A DNA stretch of 47,441 nucleotides, from positions 1 to 47,441 of the forward strand of contig NZ_NOJY02000024.1 of assembly GCF_002250835.2 (NCBI RefSeq), written 5' to 3'. A program made the translations under genes and the position numbers. The notes beneath the pieces are model-generated. The model did not search any database. It saw nothing but the letters and a program-made list of their open reading frames with translations, and was not told the origin of the DNA. Source of the stretch: Romboutsia weinsteinii. Its GTDB lineage: Bacteria > Bacillota > Clostridia > Peptostreptococcales > Peptostreptococcaceae. The first letter of the stretch is position 1; each line of letters opens with the position of its first letter. Below are positions 34,701-42,710 of the stretch, in pieces.

Positions 34701-37700
34701 TGTAGTAAAGCAAAGTAATGAACCAGTTGCTATGCCAGGAGAGGTATTAAGCTACACTATAGAAGTTGCAAATGCAGGACCAGCTATATCTCAAGGTGTT
34801 GTTCTAACAGACAGTATCCCAGCTTCTATATTAAATCCAGAGTTTTCAGTAGATGGAGGAGTAACATTTGAGCCATGGACTGGAAGTCTAAGTATAGGTA
34901 CTTTGAATGTTGGAGAGGTAAGAGCTATAATCATAAGAGGAACAGTAAACCAAGCAGCAGTAGGTACTATCATAAATACAGCTGTAGTATCTTCAACTAC
35001 ATTAGACCCAAATCCTGATAATAATACGTCTACTGTAGAAGTAGAAGTAAGCCCGATAGCAGACCTTGCAGTGGTAAAAACAGCAGTACCTAACTCAGCA
35101 GTTCCAGGGGCATTATTACTGTATCAAATTGAGGTAATAAACTTAGGACCATCAAGTGCTGAGAACGTAGTACTAAGTGATAATGTACCAGCTACTATTT
35201 TAAACCCGGTATTCTCAGTAGATGGAGGAGTAACATTTAATCCATGGCCTGGAAGTTTCAATATAGGAACATTAGCTGCTGGAGATTCATTAACAATTTT
35301 GATACAAGGAACAGTTAGCTTAGATGCTGTAGGAAATATAGTAAACACAGCAACAGTTACTTCATCTACACCAGACCCTGATTTAAGCAATAACGTATCT
35401 ACTATTACTACACCAGTTAACCCACAAGCAGGTATTTCTATTACTAAAGTGGCTAATAGTGATATAGCAGTTCCAGGAGAAGAGCTTGTATATAATATTG
35501 AAATATTTAACGAAGGTCCATCCAATGCTACAAGTGTAGTTTTAACAGATAATATACCAGCTGCTATTTTAAATCCAGTATTCTCAGTAGATGGAGGGAT
35601 GACATTTGAGCCATGGACTGGTACTCTAAACATAGGAACAGTAGCACCAGGACAACTAATAAGAGTAATTATAAAAGGATTAGTAAGTCAGGAAGCTACA
35701 GGAGTGATAACAAATACAGCTGAAGTAAGTGCACTTGTACCAGAACCAGTTACTGATTCATCAACAGTAACAACACCTATTATTGCATCAGCAGATATAG
35801 GTGTAACAAAGACTAGTAATACAGATACTGCAGTACCAGGAGAAGAGTTTAGTTATACAATAGAAGTTACAAATGCAGGACCATCTGCTTCACAGGATGT
35901 TACTTTAATAGATAGTATACCAGCTTATATATTAAATCCAGAGTTTTCAGTAGATGGAGGGGTAACATTTGAGCCATGGACTGGAAGCCTAAGCCTAGGT
36001 ACTTTGAACGTAGGAGAGGTAAGAATTATAATCATAAGAGGTATAGTAAGTCAAACAGCAGTAGGCGTGATTATAAATACAGCAACAGTTACTTCACCTA
36101 CACCAGATCCAAATCCAGACAATAACACTTCAACTGATGAAACGCCTGTAACTCCTACAGCAGATATTTCTGTAGTAAAGCAAAGTAATGAACCAGTTGC
36201 TATGCCAGGAGAGGTATTAAGCTATACTATAGAAGTCGCAAATGCAGGACCAGCTGTCTCTCAAGGTGTTGTTCTAACAGATAGTATACCAGCTTCTATA
36301 TTAAATCCAGAGTTTTCAGTAGATGGAGGAGTAACATTTAATCCATGGACAGGAAGTCTTAGTATAGGAACATTAGGAGTAGGAGAGATAAGAGTCATAA
36401 TCATAAGAGGAACAGTAAGCCAAGGAGCAGTAGGTACTATCATAAATACAGCTATAGTATCTTCAACTACATTAGACCCAAATCCGGATAATAATACGTC
36501 TACTGTAGAAGTAGAAGTAAGCCCGATAGCAGACCTTGCAGTGGTAAAAACAGCAGTACCTAACTCAGCTGTTCCAGGAACTGTATTAACATACACAATT
36601 GAGGTCGTAAACTTAGGACCATCAAGTTCAGAGAATGTAGTGTTAAGTGATAATATACCAGCTACTATATTAAATCCAGAGTTTTCAGTAGATGGAGGAG
36701 CAACATTTAATCCATGGACTGGTAGTCTTAATATAGGAACATTAGTTGCAGGAGAATCAATAACTATTGTAATAAGAGGAACAGTTAGCTTAAGTGCTAC
36801 GGGAATTATAGTAAATACAGCAACAGTTACTTCATCTACACCAGACCCTGATTTAAGCAATAACGTATCTACTATTACTACACCAGTTAACCCACAGGCA
36901 GGTATTTCTATTACTAAAGTGGCTAATAGTGATATAGCAGTACCAGGAGAAGAGCTTGTATATAATATTGAAATATTTAATGAAGGGCCATCTAATGCAA
37001 CAAGCGTAGTTTTAACAGATAATATACCAGCTGTTATTTTAAATCCAGTGTTCTCAGTAGATGGAGGAGTAACATTTGAGCCATGGACAGGAAGTCTTAA
37101 TATAGGAACAGTAGCACCAGGTCAACTAATAAGAGTAATTATAAAAGGATTAGTAAATCAGGCAGCTACAGGAGTAATAATAAATACGGCCGAAGTAAGT
37201 GCACTTGTACCAGAACCAGTTATTGAGTCATCAACAGTAACGACACCTATTATTCCATCAGCAGATATAGGTGTTGTAAAGACTAGTAATACAGCTACTG
37301 CAGTACCAGGAGAAGAATTTAGTTATACAATAGTAGTTACAAATGCAGGACCATCTGCTTCACAGGATGTTACTTTAATAGATATTATACCAGATTCTAT
37401 ATTAAATCCAGAGTTTTCAGTAGATGGAGGGGTAACATTTGAGCCATGGACTGGAAGTCTAAGCTTAGGTACTTTGAACGTAGGAGAGGTAAGAATTATA
37501 ATCATAAGAGGAATAGTAAGTCAATCAGCAGTAGGTGTAATTATAAATACAGCAATGGTTACTTCACCTACACCAGATCCAAATCCAAACAATAACACTT
37601 CAACTGATGAAACCAATGTAACTCCATCAGCAGATGTATTTGTACTAAAAGAAAGTAGTGATAGATTCGCCGTACCAGGAGAAGTTTTAAACTATAGGAT

Positions 37701-38856
37701 AGAAGTTGCAAACGCAGGTCCATCTGTAGCTCAAAGTGTAGTTCTAACAGATAGTATACCAGCTTCTATATTAAATCCAGAGTACTCAGTAGATGGAGGA
37801 GTGACATTTAATCCATGGACAGGAAGCCTTAATATAGGAACATTAGGAGTAGGAGCGATAAGATTTATTATAATAAGAGGAACAGTAAGCCCAGCAGCAA
37901 CAGGTGTAATCATAAATACAGCAGTTGTCAGCTCACCTACACCAGATCCAAATCCAGATAATAATACTTCAACATTGGATATAGAGGTAGTTCCATCAGC
38001 AGATATTTCTGTAGTTAAGAGAAGTAATGATGAAGTTGCCGTACCAGGAGAGGTGCTAAGTTTTAACATTGAGATTGCAAATGCAGGTCCATCTGACTCT
38101 CAGAGTGTAGTTCTAACAGATGATATACCAGCTTCTATATTAAACCCAGAGTACTCATTAGATGGAGGAGTAACATTTAATCCATGGACAGGAAGTATTA
38201 ATATAGGAACATTAGGAGCAGGAGAGGTAAGAGTTGTTGTAATAAGAGGAACAGTAAGTCAATCAGCAGTAGGTGTGATTATAAATACAGCTATGGTAAG
38301 TTCACCTACACCAGATCCAAATCCAGACAATAATACTTCAACAGTAGAAATAGAAGTAGAGGCAAATGAAACAGCAGATATTTCTGTATTAAAATTTGCA
38401 AATAAGAGAAAGGCTTGTATAGGAGAAACAATAGAATTTACAATAATAGTATCGAATAGAGGTCCATCAGATGCTCAAAATGTTGTTTTAATAGATAATG
38501 TTGCAAATAGTCTTGCAAGAGTAAAATTTTCAGTAGATGGAGGTATTACATTTGAGCCATGGACTGGAAGTCTTGATATAGGAACATTGCCGGCATTAAC
38601 TTCAAGAGTTATTATCTTAATAGGTATCATAAAGCCAACATGTATTTGTATACTAAGAAATATTGCAGAGGTTACTTCAACAACACCAGATCCAAACCCT
38701 AACAATAATATAGCAAAGGCTAAAGTTGAAATTAAGCAATGTTGCTGTAGTAAATGCTGTTGTAAGAAGTGTTGTTGCAATGATTGCTGTTGTAAGAAAT
38801 GTTGTTGCAATGATTGTTGTTGCAAAAACCATTGTCATAATGACTTTGGGTGCTAA
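31756..38856 (+). CDS. Giant DUF11-repeat protein with Cys-triplet C-terminal tail
   Basis: The 2366-residue protein has, in order: a SpaA/CNA-B or regulatory-like beta domain (about 1-75, VSGQVVFNRDRSATISAGD, NVPNGNYRIVEAYG); a jelly-roll-like region (about 155-360, including MMVVNGFEPGSVFFKS and GNDYAIDDVSLREV); a divergent first DUF11 domain (about 362-487); then fifteen DUF11 repeats of about 121-125 residues, each with ...DGG.TF.PWTGSL.IGTL... . The tail (about 2329-2366) has six CCC triplets separated by KK, ND or SK, plus two more cysteines. There is no signal peptide, transmembrane segment, LPXTG or S-layer motif. SD AAAGGAGTGATG precedes the ATG. This may be an intracellularly assembled spore surface fibre (inference). 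It is much longer than most DUF11 proteins and probably monocistronic. Confidence 0.85.
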   Translation: MATVSGQVVFNRDRSATISAGDTGIANVAVVLQNIATGVRLVVLTDAAGNYSFINVPNGNYRIVEAYGTTGGVPTPGNFATAVLGPIPVATTPPISFVSNPPTGATNLDNTVPNTILITVTGADITNQSILNGAVIYTPIQNILDPCVSVSNINLITDADNGTFGFFPPGTQANTGPATAPYPNVTPDFTYVVPDPTKFTPIDGEYTVQNIMNNAMSNVIGAWWRIADHTTGNETGRMMVVNGFEPGSVFFKSTVPVIPDTNYLFSTWILNLFKVTGFPPAQLGVRILDQNGNILFQQTLGVLIPVNTNAPEWKEIGTVINSQNNNQLTVEFFSEGEAVVGNDYAIDDVSLREVTVPTFTPVKTISTPTANIGDMVTYTVKLPNDCSSSLTNVFFRDSIPNGLEFIPDSVTVNRVSMAGVDPNIGFPLPDIEGETSAEVTFEVLVISIPDPNPIDNIATIDYSYTPVEGGIPGNFSVDSNPVPLEVITADIAVVKTSEPTIVNPGGELTYTIEVVNNGPFPSENVVLTDSIPATVLNPEYSVDGGGTFQPWTGSLNIGTLGVGDVRVILIRGTVSPIVLGTITNTAIVSSNTADPNPNNNISTVETEVSPIADLLVMKTAVPSSAVPGTLLTYPVEVVNLGPSSAENVVLSDNIPATILNPEFSVDGGVTFNPWTGSLDIGTLAAGDSLTILIQGTVSLNATGEIVNTATVTSSTPDPDLSNNVSTIITPINPQAGISIIKMANRDIAVPGEKLVYNIQIFNEGPSNATSVVLTDNIPAVILNPVFSLDGGMTFNPWTGTLNIGIVAPGQLIRVIIKGLVSQAATGVIINTAEVTALVPGPVTEVSTVITPIIPSADIGVTKTSNTDTAVPGEEFSYTIEVTNAGPSDSQDVTLRDNIPATILNPEFSVDGGITFEPWTGSLSLGTLNVGEVRAIIIRGIVSQTAVGVIINTATVTSPTPDPNPDNNTSTDETPVTPTADISVVKQSNEPVAMPGEVLSYTIEVANAGPAISQGVVLTDSIPASILNPEFSVDGGVTFEPWTGSLSIGTLNVGEVRAIIIRGTVNQAAVGTIINTAVVSSTTLDPNPDNNTSTVEVEVSPIADLAVVKTAVPNSAVPGALLLYQIEVINLGPSSAENVVLSDNVPATILNPVFSVDGGVTFNPWPGSFNIGTLAAGDSLTILIQGTVSLDAVGNIVNTATVTSSTPDPDLSNNVSTITTPVNPQAGISITKVANSDIAVPGEELVYNIEIFNEGPSNATSVVLTDNIPAAILNPVFSVDGGMTFEPWTGTLNIGTVAPGQLIRVIIKGLVSQEATGVITNTAEVSALVPEPVTDSSTVTTPIIASADIGVTKTSNTDTAVPGEEFSYTIEVTNAGPSASQDVTLIDSIPAYILNPEFSVDGGVTFEPWTGSLSLGTLNVGEVRIIIIRGIVSQTAVGVIINTATVTSPTPDPNPDNNTSTDETPVTPTADISVVKQSNEPVAMPGEVLSYTIEVANAGPAVSQGVVLTDSIPASILNPEFSVDGGVTFNPWTGSLSIGTLGVGEIRVIIIRGTVSQGAVGTIINTAIVSSTTLDPNPDNNTSTVEVEVSPIADLAVVKTAVPNSAVPGTVLTYTIEVVNLGPSSSENVVLSDNIPATILNPEFSVDGGATFNPWTGSLNIGTLVAGESITIVIRGTVSLSATGIIVNTATVTSSTPDPDLSNNVSTITTPVNPQAGISITKVANSDIAVPGEELVYNIEIFNEGPSNATSVVLTDNIPAVILNPVFSVDGGVTFEPWTGSLNIGTVAPGQLIRVIIKGLVNQAATGVIINTAEVSALVPEPVIESSTVTTPIIPSADIGVVKTSNTATAVPGEEFSYTIVVTNAGPSASQDVTLIDIIPDSILNPEFSVDGGVTFEPWTGSLSLGTLNVGEVRIIIIRGIVSQSAVGVIINTAMVTSPTPDPNPNNNTSTDETNVTPSADVFVLKESSDRFAVPGEVLNYRIEVANAGPSVAQSVVLTDSIPASILNPEYSVDGGVTFNPWTGSLNIGTLGVGAIRFIIIRGTVSPAATGVIINTAVVSSPTPDPNPDNNTSTLDIEVVPSADISVVKRSNDEVAVPGEVLSFNIEIANAGPSDSQSVVLTDDIPASILNPEYSLDGGVTFNPWTGSINIGTLGAGEVRVVVIRGTVSQSAVGVIINTAMVSSPTPDPNPDNNTSTVEIEVEANETADISVLKFANKRKACIGETIEFTIIVSNRGPSDAQNVVLIDNVANSLARVKFSVDGGITFEPWTGSLDIGTLPALTSRVIILIGIIKPTCICILRNIAEVTSTTPDPNPNNNIAKAKVEIKQCCCSKCCCKKCCCNDCCCKKCCCNDCCCKNHCHNDFGC
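33586..35055 (+). repeat. Super-repeat copy 1 (1470 bp, four DUF11 domains)
   Basis: Four domains beginning IADLLVMK, QAGISIIK, SADIGVTK and TADISVVK, of 369, 363, 369 and 369 bp. The order and spacing recur in the next two units. Confidence 0.9.
35056..36525 (+). repeat. Super-repeat copy 2 (1470 bp)
   Basis: Same four-domain order as copy 1, at an exact offset of 1470 bp. About 195 bp around 36030-36224 is identical to 34560-34754 in copy 1. Confidence 0.9.
36526..37995 (+). repeat. Super-repeat copy 3 (1470 bp, last domain diverged)
   Basis: Same offset and domain order. The fourth domain begins SADVFVLKESSDRF, more divergent than its counterparts in copies 1 and 2, suggesting it is older or retained from the pre-duplication gene. 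Confidence 0.85.
38740..38853 (+). other. Coding segment for the Cys-triplet tail
   Basis: Encodes CCCSKCCCKKCCCNDCCC followed by KKCCCNDCCCKNHCHNDFGC: 20 Cys in 38 residues. The TGTTGC / TGCTGT codons make a short, nearly periodic DNA repeat (GATTGCTGTTGTAAGAA) inside the segment. Confidence 0.85.
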
Positions 38857-38956
38857 TCCAATATAATAACTTTGTGTACCTGAAGTAGGATCAAGATAAA
38901 AATAAATTTGCATATGAGGAAATAAACTTAGACTAAGAATTGTTTTTTTATTATAT

Positions 38957-39012
38957 AAGGACCATATTCGTTATACTAGTACCAGTATATTAATACGAAA
39001 TGGTCCTTTTAT
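38957..39012. terminator. Long hairpin after the giant DUF11 gene
   Basis: AAGGACCATATTCGT pairs with ACGAAATGGTCCTT, with a further ATACT/AGTAT inner stem, followed by TTTATATATA. It lies between the giant gene and the convergent DUF1622 gene. Confidence 0.8.
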
Positions 39013-39079
39013 ATATATATATTCACTAAAGAGTTCACAACATCTACTTCTACATACAGCACCATAAGCGGAGATATCT

Positions 39080-39427
39080 TTAAGTTTTATCTTCGGATTC
39101 AATTTCTTTATTTAAAAAATAGGAAATAACAGTCCTAATTATAACTATAGCGGATAAGCTAAGTATGTGATTTAGACTAGGATCTAAAATAGACTCTATA
39201 ATATCTGCGCATATTAGTACCTCAAGGCTAAATAATATATAAATACCTAAAAAGTTTTTAAGCATAAGAACTTTCTGAGTAGCTAAGCTTCTCTTCTTAC
39301 ATGTAAGCTCAGCTTTTATAAAGCCTACAAACTGTATCATTACACCATAAATTATTATTATTATAGATAACCATTCTAATATAGTAACTAAAGCCTGCAA
39401 AATACCTTTAAACTCCAAAAGAATCAT
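39080..39427 (-). CDS. DUF1622-family membrane protein
   Basis: The 115-residue protein has three transmembrane segments (about 12-35, 55-73 and 85-104). The family motif is clear: LEVLICADIIESILDPSLNHILSLSAIVIIRTVISYFLNKEIE. Such proteins are small, widely distributed and of unknown function. The start Met is preceded by AAGGGATGAT on the minus strand. It sits at the 3' side of the giant DUF11 gene and is convergent with it. Confidence 0.88.
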   Translation of the reverse strand: MILLEFKGILQALVTILEWLSIIIIIYGVMIQFVGFIKAELTCKKRSLATQKVLMLKNFLGIYILFSLEVLICADIIESILDPSLNHILSLSAIVIIRTVISYFLNKEIESEDKT

Positions 39428-39547
39428 CCCTTATATTTAGTGTTATTAGTAGTATGAGCTATATAACAATATAATATTATTAAATAAAATTTAAATAGGC
39501 TATAAGCTTTGCAAATTATTACATGGCTCAAAACACCTATCTTAGAT

Positions 39548-40369
39548 TTAAATCTTGATAGATATTTTAATTACGTAATTTTCATATCCTTCTACTGATA
39601 AATCATCTAAAATTATATCTTCAAAAAAATATCCCCTCAAATTTAAGTTATTATTTTTTGCAAAACTAAGAATATTTTTATAGGTATCATCAATAGTATG
39701 ATATCCAAGAGCATGATAAGCTGTAATATAATGTCCAGCAGGCTTTATATAATAATCAGTATCTTTATCAGGAGTAATGATTTTGGTAAAAAAGTATTGA
39801 TAGTCAGAGTAACTATCTTTTAAGATACTCTCTACATCTATCATATTTCCTATTGAATAAGGCTGTACGATATTGTTATTAGTACAATTATTAATATGAT
39901 TTCCAATCCCATTGGCAATTTTTTTATTATTATCTGAAAGTGATGGTTTTGTTATAAATAAAACTTCTTCCTTTTCTTTTGTAATATTAATTTTACTACT
40001 ATCAATAGATATTATAGACTTAGTTAATTTAGATTTTTGAGATATAAAATTCTTCATCCTAATTAATTTATCAATTTTATTATCTATTTCTCTTTCCTTT
40101 AAATCAAGAAGAGATACTAATTTATTTGGATCACGATTATCTAAATATAATTTTATTTCTTTCAAGGTCATATCTAATTCTTTTAGTGTACAAATCACAA
40201 GAAATATTTCTATTTGAGTAGCTGAATAATATCGATATTGATTATCAAGTTTTATTTCAGGTGAAAATATTCCCATTTTGTCATAGTAAAATAATGTATG
40301 CTTTGTAACTCCAACTAGCTTTGCAAATTCACTAGTTGTGAAGTAATTTTGCTCATTTATATTATTCAT
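39548..40369 (-). CDS. MerR-family regulator with GyrI-like effector domain
   Basis: The protein from ATG 40369 is 273 residues. Residues about 8-75 form the MerR HTH ([42 protein letters not shown]). A dimerisation helix follows, then an effector-binding GyrI/BmrR-like domain (about 115-273; [26 protein letters not shown]). This architecture resembles drug-responsive activators such as BmrR or BltR. SD AAGGAGG sits before ATG 40369; an in-frame codon 27 bases upstream places the SD inside the coding sequence. It is divergent from the amidinotransferase-like gene, with a MerR-type promoter between. Confidence 0.85.
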   Translation of the reverse strand: MNNINEQNYFTTSEFAKLVGVTKHTLFYYDKMGIFSPEIKLDNQYRYYSATQIEIFLVICTLKELDMTLKEIKLYLDNRDPNKLVSLLDLKEREIDNKIDKLIRMKNFISQKSKLTKSIISIDSSKINITKEKEEVLFITKPSLSDNNKKIANGIGNHINNCTNNNIVQPYSIGNMIDVESILKDSYSDYQYFFTKIITPDKDTDYYIKPAGHYITAYHALGYHTIDDTYKNILSFAKNNNLNLRGYFFEDIILDDLSVEGYENYVIKISIKI

Positions 40370-40378
40370 AAAACCTCC

Positions 40379-40409
40379 TTGACTATAGTGTAACACTATA
40401 CCCTAATAT
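40379..40409 (+). promoter_or_regulatory. MerR-type promoter with 19-bp spacer and dyad
   Basis: -35 TTGACT (40379-40384) and -10 TAATAT (40404-40409) are separated by 19 bp. The spacer carries TATAGTG-TAA-CACTATA (40384-40400), a perfect dyad. A 19-bp spacer with a central dyad is the hallmark of promoters activated by MerR-type DNA untwisting. Confidence 0.88.
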
Positions 40410-40470
40410 ATATAATAAATCAAGTCATAATAATGATAGGATATAAATAGATACAAGGAGAATTTTTAAT

Positions 40471-41460
40471 ATGAATAATACAAAACAAAATAATATTTTA
40501 GTTGAGAGTGAATTTGCACCTTTAAAAAAAGTAGTATTAGCACAATCTGAATTTATGTTTGCGGAAAGTGACAATTTTATGGATTCAGATTTTTTAACTG
40601 AAGAAAGTTTAGATTTATATAAGGATGTTTATGGCAAAAACTTTGCAGAAGTATTTCCTAAGGAGCAAATAGAATGGGAGCAAGAAAGAGAAAATTTAAA
40701 AAATGTGTTAGAAAAATATAATGTTGAAGTAGTAAAGCCTCGTTTACTTACAGACTATGAAAAGCAAATTGAAAAAGAGGCTGGATGTTGTAATTTCTTT
40801 ATTAGAGATCCATTTTTCACTATTGGGAATTTAGTTATAGAAGGGTCTTTACGTTTTACTCACAGAAGAAATGAGATACTTCCAGCTAGAGATATTTTAG
40901 TGAAAGAATCAAATGAAAATAATTGTTTATACTTATCAATACCTAAGCCAGATATTTCTGATGGAAAAGAATCAGAGGAAGGACCTTTTTTAGAGGGTGG
41001 AGATATACTTGTTTTAGATAAGACTGTTTTTGTAGGAACATCTGGCTTAGCATCTAACAAAAATGGTATAAACTGGCTAAGAAATTTATTATCTAATTTT
41101 GGATATAAGGTTGTAGAAGTACCTCTTCATCCAAAAATATTACACTTAGACTGTGCTATCAGTTTTGTTAGAAGAGGGTTAATGATAGTTTGTGAAGAGG
41201 CATTCTTAAATGGTATTCCAAAAGAACTTAGTGACTGGGAAAAGATAAATGTAACTCTTGAAGATTCATCTGATCTGGCGGTCAATGGTCTTCCTATAAA
41301 TGAAAATGTATACATTACAGATTCAAAGTTTAAATTTATTGGTGAGCAATTAGAAGAAAAGGGGATTAGGGTAGAGTATATTGATTTTAAGGTTTCTAGA
41401 AGTTTTGGTGGATCATTTAGATGTAGTACCCAACCACTATTAAGAAAAAATAATTTATAG
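40471..41460 (+). CDS. Amidinotransferase/DDAH-like (guanidino-modifying) enzyme
   Basis: The 329-residue protein belongs to the guanidino-group-modifying superfamily (arginine deiminase, amidinotransferase, dimethylarginine hydrolase). Visible are EFAPLKKVVLAQ at the start, FIRDPFFTIGNLVIEGS, FLEGGDILVLDKTVFVGTSG, KILHLDCAISFVRRG (His-x-Asp) and the C-terminal catalytic-Cys region SFGGSFRCSTQPLLRK. The substrate is not predictable. SD AAGGAGAAT precedes ATG 40471. It is transcribed from a MerR-type promoter shared divergently with a MerR regulator, which suggests induction by a small molecule, possibly its own substrate or a guanidino compound (inference). Confidence 0.85.
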   Translation: MNNTKQNNILVESEFAPLKKVVLAQSEFMFAESDNFMDSDFLTEESLDLYKDVYGKNFAEVFPKEQIEWEQERENLKNVLEKYNVEVVKPRLLTDYEKQIEKEAGCCNFFIRDPFFTIGNLVIEGSLRFTHRRNEILPARDILVKESNENNCLYLSIPKPDISDGKESEEGPFLEGGDILVLDKTVFVGTSGLASNKNGINWLRNLLSNFGYKVVEVPLHPKILHLDCAISFVRRGLMIVCEEAFLNGIPKELSDWEKINVTLEDSSDLAVNGLPINENVYITDSKFKFIGEQLEEKGIRVEYIDFKVSRSFGGSFRCSTQPLLRKNNL

Positions 41461-41495
41461 TAGTGATATTATATTAGATTTACTTATTAATAATG

Positions 41496-41528
41496 AAAGT
41501 CCAGCAAATTAAGTTGTTGGACTTTTTA
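41496..41528 (+). terminator. Terminator after the amidinotransferase-like gene
   Basis: AAAGTCCAGCAA pairs with TTGTTGGACTTT (one G-U), followed by TTATTG. Confidence 0.85.
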
Positions 41529-41656
41529 TTGTATTGATATATTATATATAATAACTTATAGTGTATATAATTTAATATTTAACCATGGCTATAAATTAAG
41601 AAGAAAGGTTGTTTTTATATTACACAGATAAATTGTAGTTTAGAAGGGGGAATAGA

Positions 41657-42334
41657 GTGAATAAATTTGATAAGATAGAAAATGATAAAACAATAATTGA
41701 AGTTTATAATAAAATATCTGAATTTGAAGATTTAGATAAAGGGTGGGCACATCACAATTTAGACCATGTTAAAAATGTTTCAAAATTAGTTGAATCCTTA
41801 TTGAAAAGATTAGATTATGACGAGAGCTTTATAGAAGAAGCAAAAATAGCAGCCTTATTACATGATGCTGGTGCAATAGAAGGAAAACAGAATCATTCGT
41901 TAAGAAGCTATAAATTTGCAAAAGAATATTTTAAAAACAATAATATTATATTAGAAAATGAGGATTTAGTATTAGAGGCAATAAAGATACATAGTGACGG
42001 ATTTGATAGTGATAATATTATTGCGCTTACATTGATTCTAAGCGATAAATTGGATATAAAACATACTAGAGTGGCAAAAGAAGGATACAATGTAGATGGA
42101 ATGAGGGAGTTACAATACATTAAAGATATATTAGTTGATATTTGTAATAATAATTTAGAAATCAAATTTATTTGTGATGATAAAATTAATAAAAATGAAT
42201 TGGAAGAATTCTATTTTATTACAAAAGTTTTTATGGCAATAATAAGTTTTTCGAAAAAAATGAATTTAAATCCAAAAGTATACTTTAACAATTACGAGTG
42301 GAAGTTGTTTAATAATATGTTAGAAAATATATGA
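41657..42334 (+). CDS. HD-domain phosphohydrolase
   Basis: The 225-residue protein starts with GTG at 41657 (SD AGGGGGAATAG). It contains the HD pattern HHNLDHVKNVSKLVESL (about residues 32-48, first His) and KIAALLHDAGAIEG (about 68-82, HD), then NHSLRSYKFAKEYF, HSDGFDSDNIIALTLILSDKLDIKHTR and a helical C-terminus. HD enzymes hydrolyse phosphate esters or nucleotides such as ppGpp or cyclic dinucleotides; the exact substrate is unclear. It is monocistronic, followed by a gene relic. Confidence 0.84.
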   Translation: MNKFDKIENDKTIIEVYNKISEFEDLDKGWAHHNLDHVKNVSKLVESLLKRLDYDESFIEEAKIAALLHDAGAIEGKQNHSLRSYKFAKEYFKNNNIILENEDLVLEAIKIHSDGFDSDNIIALTLILSDKLDIKHTRVAKEGYNVDGMRELQYIKDILVDICNNNLEIKFICDDKINKNELEEFYFITKVFMAIISFSKKMNLNPKVYFNNYEWKLFNNMLENI

Positions 42335-42368
42335 TACTATTTAACAAAGACTTGCTGATAAACAAGGC

Positions 42369-42503
42369 ATGAAAATAATAAGGGGGATTTTTTATGTAAA
42401 TCCATACATAGAGTCTACACGTGCTGAGTTATATGCAGTGCTTCGTGAGCATGCAATACAAAATAGATTTGCAGATATAAATGAGCTACCTGGATTTAAT
42501 TAA
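42369..42503 (+). pseudogene. Gene relic: start-stop followed by a C-terminal fragment
   Basis: A 44-codon frame from ATG 42369 reads MKIIRGIFYVNPYIESTR through REHAIQNRFADINELPGFN. Inside it, AATAAGGGGGATTTTTTATG (42378-42397) is a strong SD with an ATG that is followed at once by TAA. The pattern looks like a start region fused, out of frame, to the C-terminal part of a former gene. I do not recognise the family of the C-terminal segment. Confidence 0.45.
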
Positions 42504-42527
42504 TAAATTAGTAGGTAATACTTGTTA

Positions 42528-42563
42528 AAAAAAGAGAGCATTAAAATTAGTGCTTTCTTTTTA
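42528..42563 (+). terminator. Terminator after the gene relic
   Basis: AAAAAGAGAGCA pairs with TGCTTTCTTTTT (one mismatch), followed by TATATT. Confidence 0.8.
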
Positions 42564-42710
42564 TATTCTAGGATACATGTTAGGTTGTAAATTTTGTAAT
42601 AATTCATTTTGTAGATAGCAAAGTTTTTACAGAAATAATCTTGATAAACCTCAAAAATGATACTTAAGTTATAATATTAAGTGTAAAATAGTCTTAGGAG
42701 GAATTCTTAA

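Larger units (their letters stand above)
33217..38733 (+). repeat. Fifteen tandem DUF11-coding repeats
   Basis: Unit starts at 33217, 33586, 33955, 34318, 34687, 35056, 35425, 35788, 36157, 36526, 36895, 37258, 37627, 37996 and 38371. Lengths are 363, 369 or 375 bp, always in frame. Each begins with a variant of xADIxVxK and includes a PWTGSL-type segment. Confidence 0.9.

Noticed and set aside
33217..38733. Possible CRISPR array
   Set aside because: The repeats are 363-375 bp coding units without spacers and stay in frame throughout.
32206..38825. Several long minus-strand ORFs antisense to the giant DUF11 gene
   Set aside because: They arise because the repeated, biased coding sequence is open in another frame; they lack SD sequences and their peptides mirror the repeat structure.
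38740..38853. Metallothionein-like domain in the Cys tail
   Set aside because: CCC triplets separated by Lys-Lys or Asn-Asp do not match known metallothionein CxC patterns; cross-linking is the more likely role, although metal binding cannot be ruled out.
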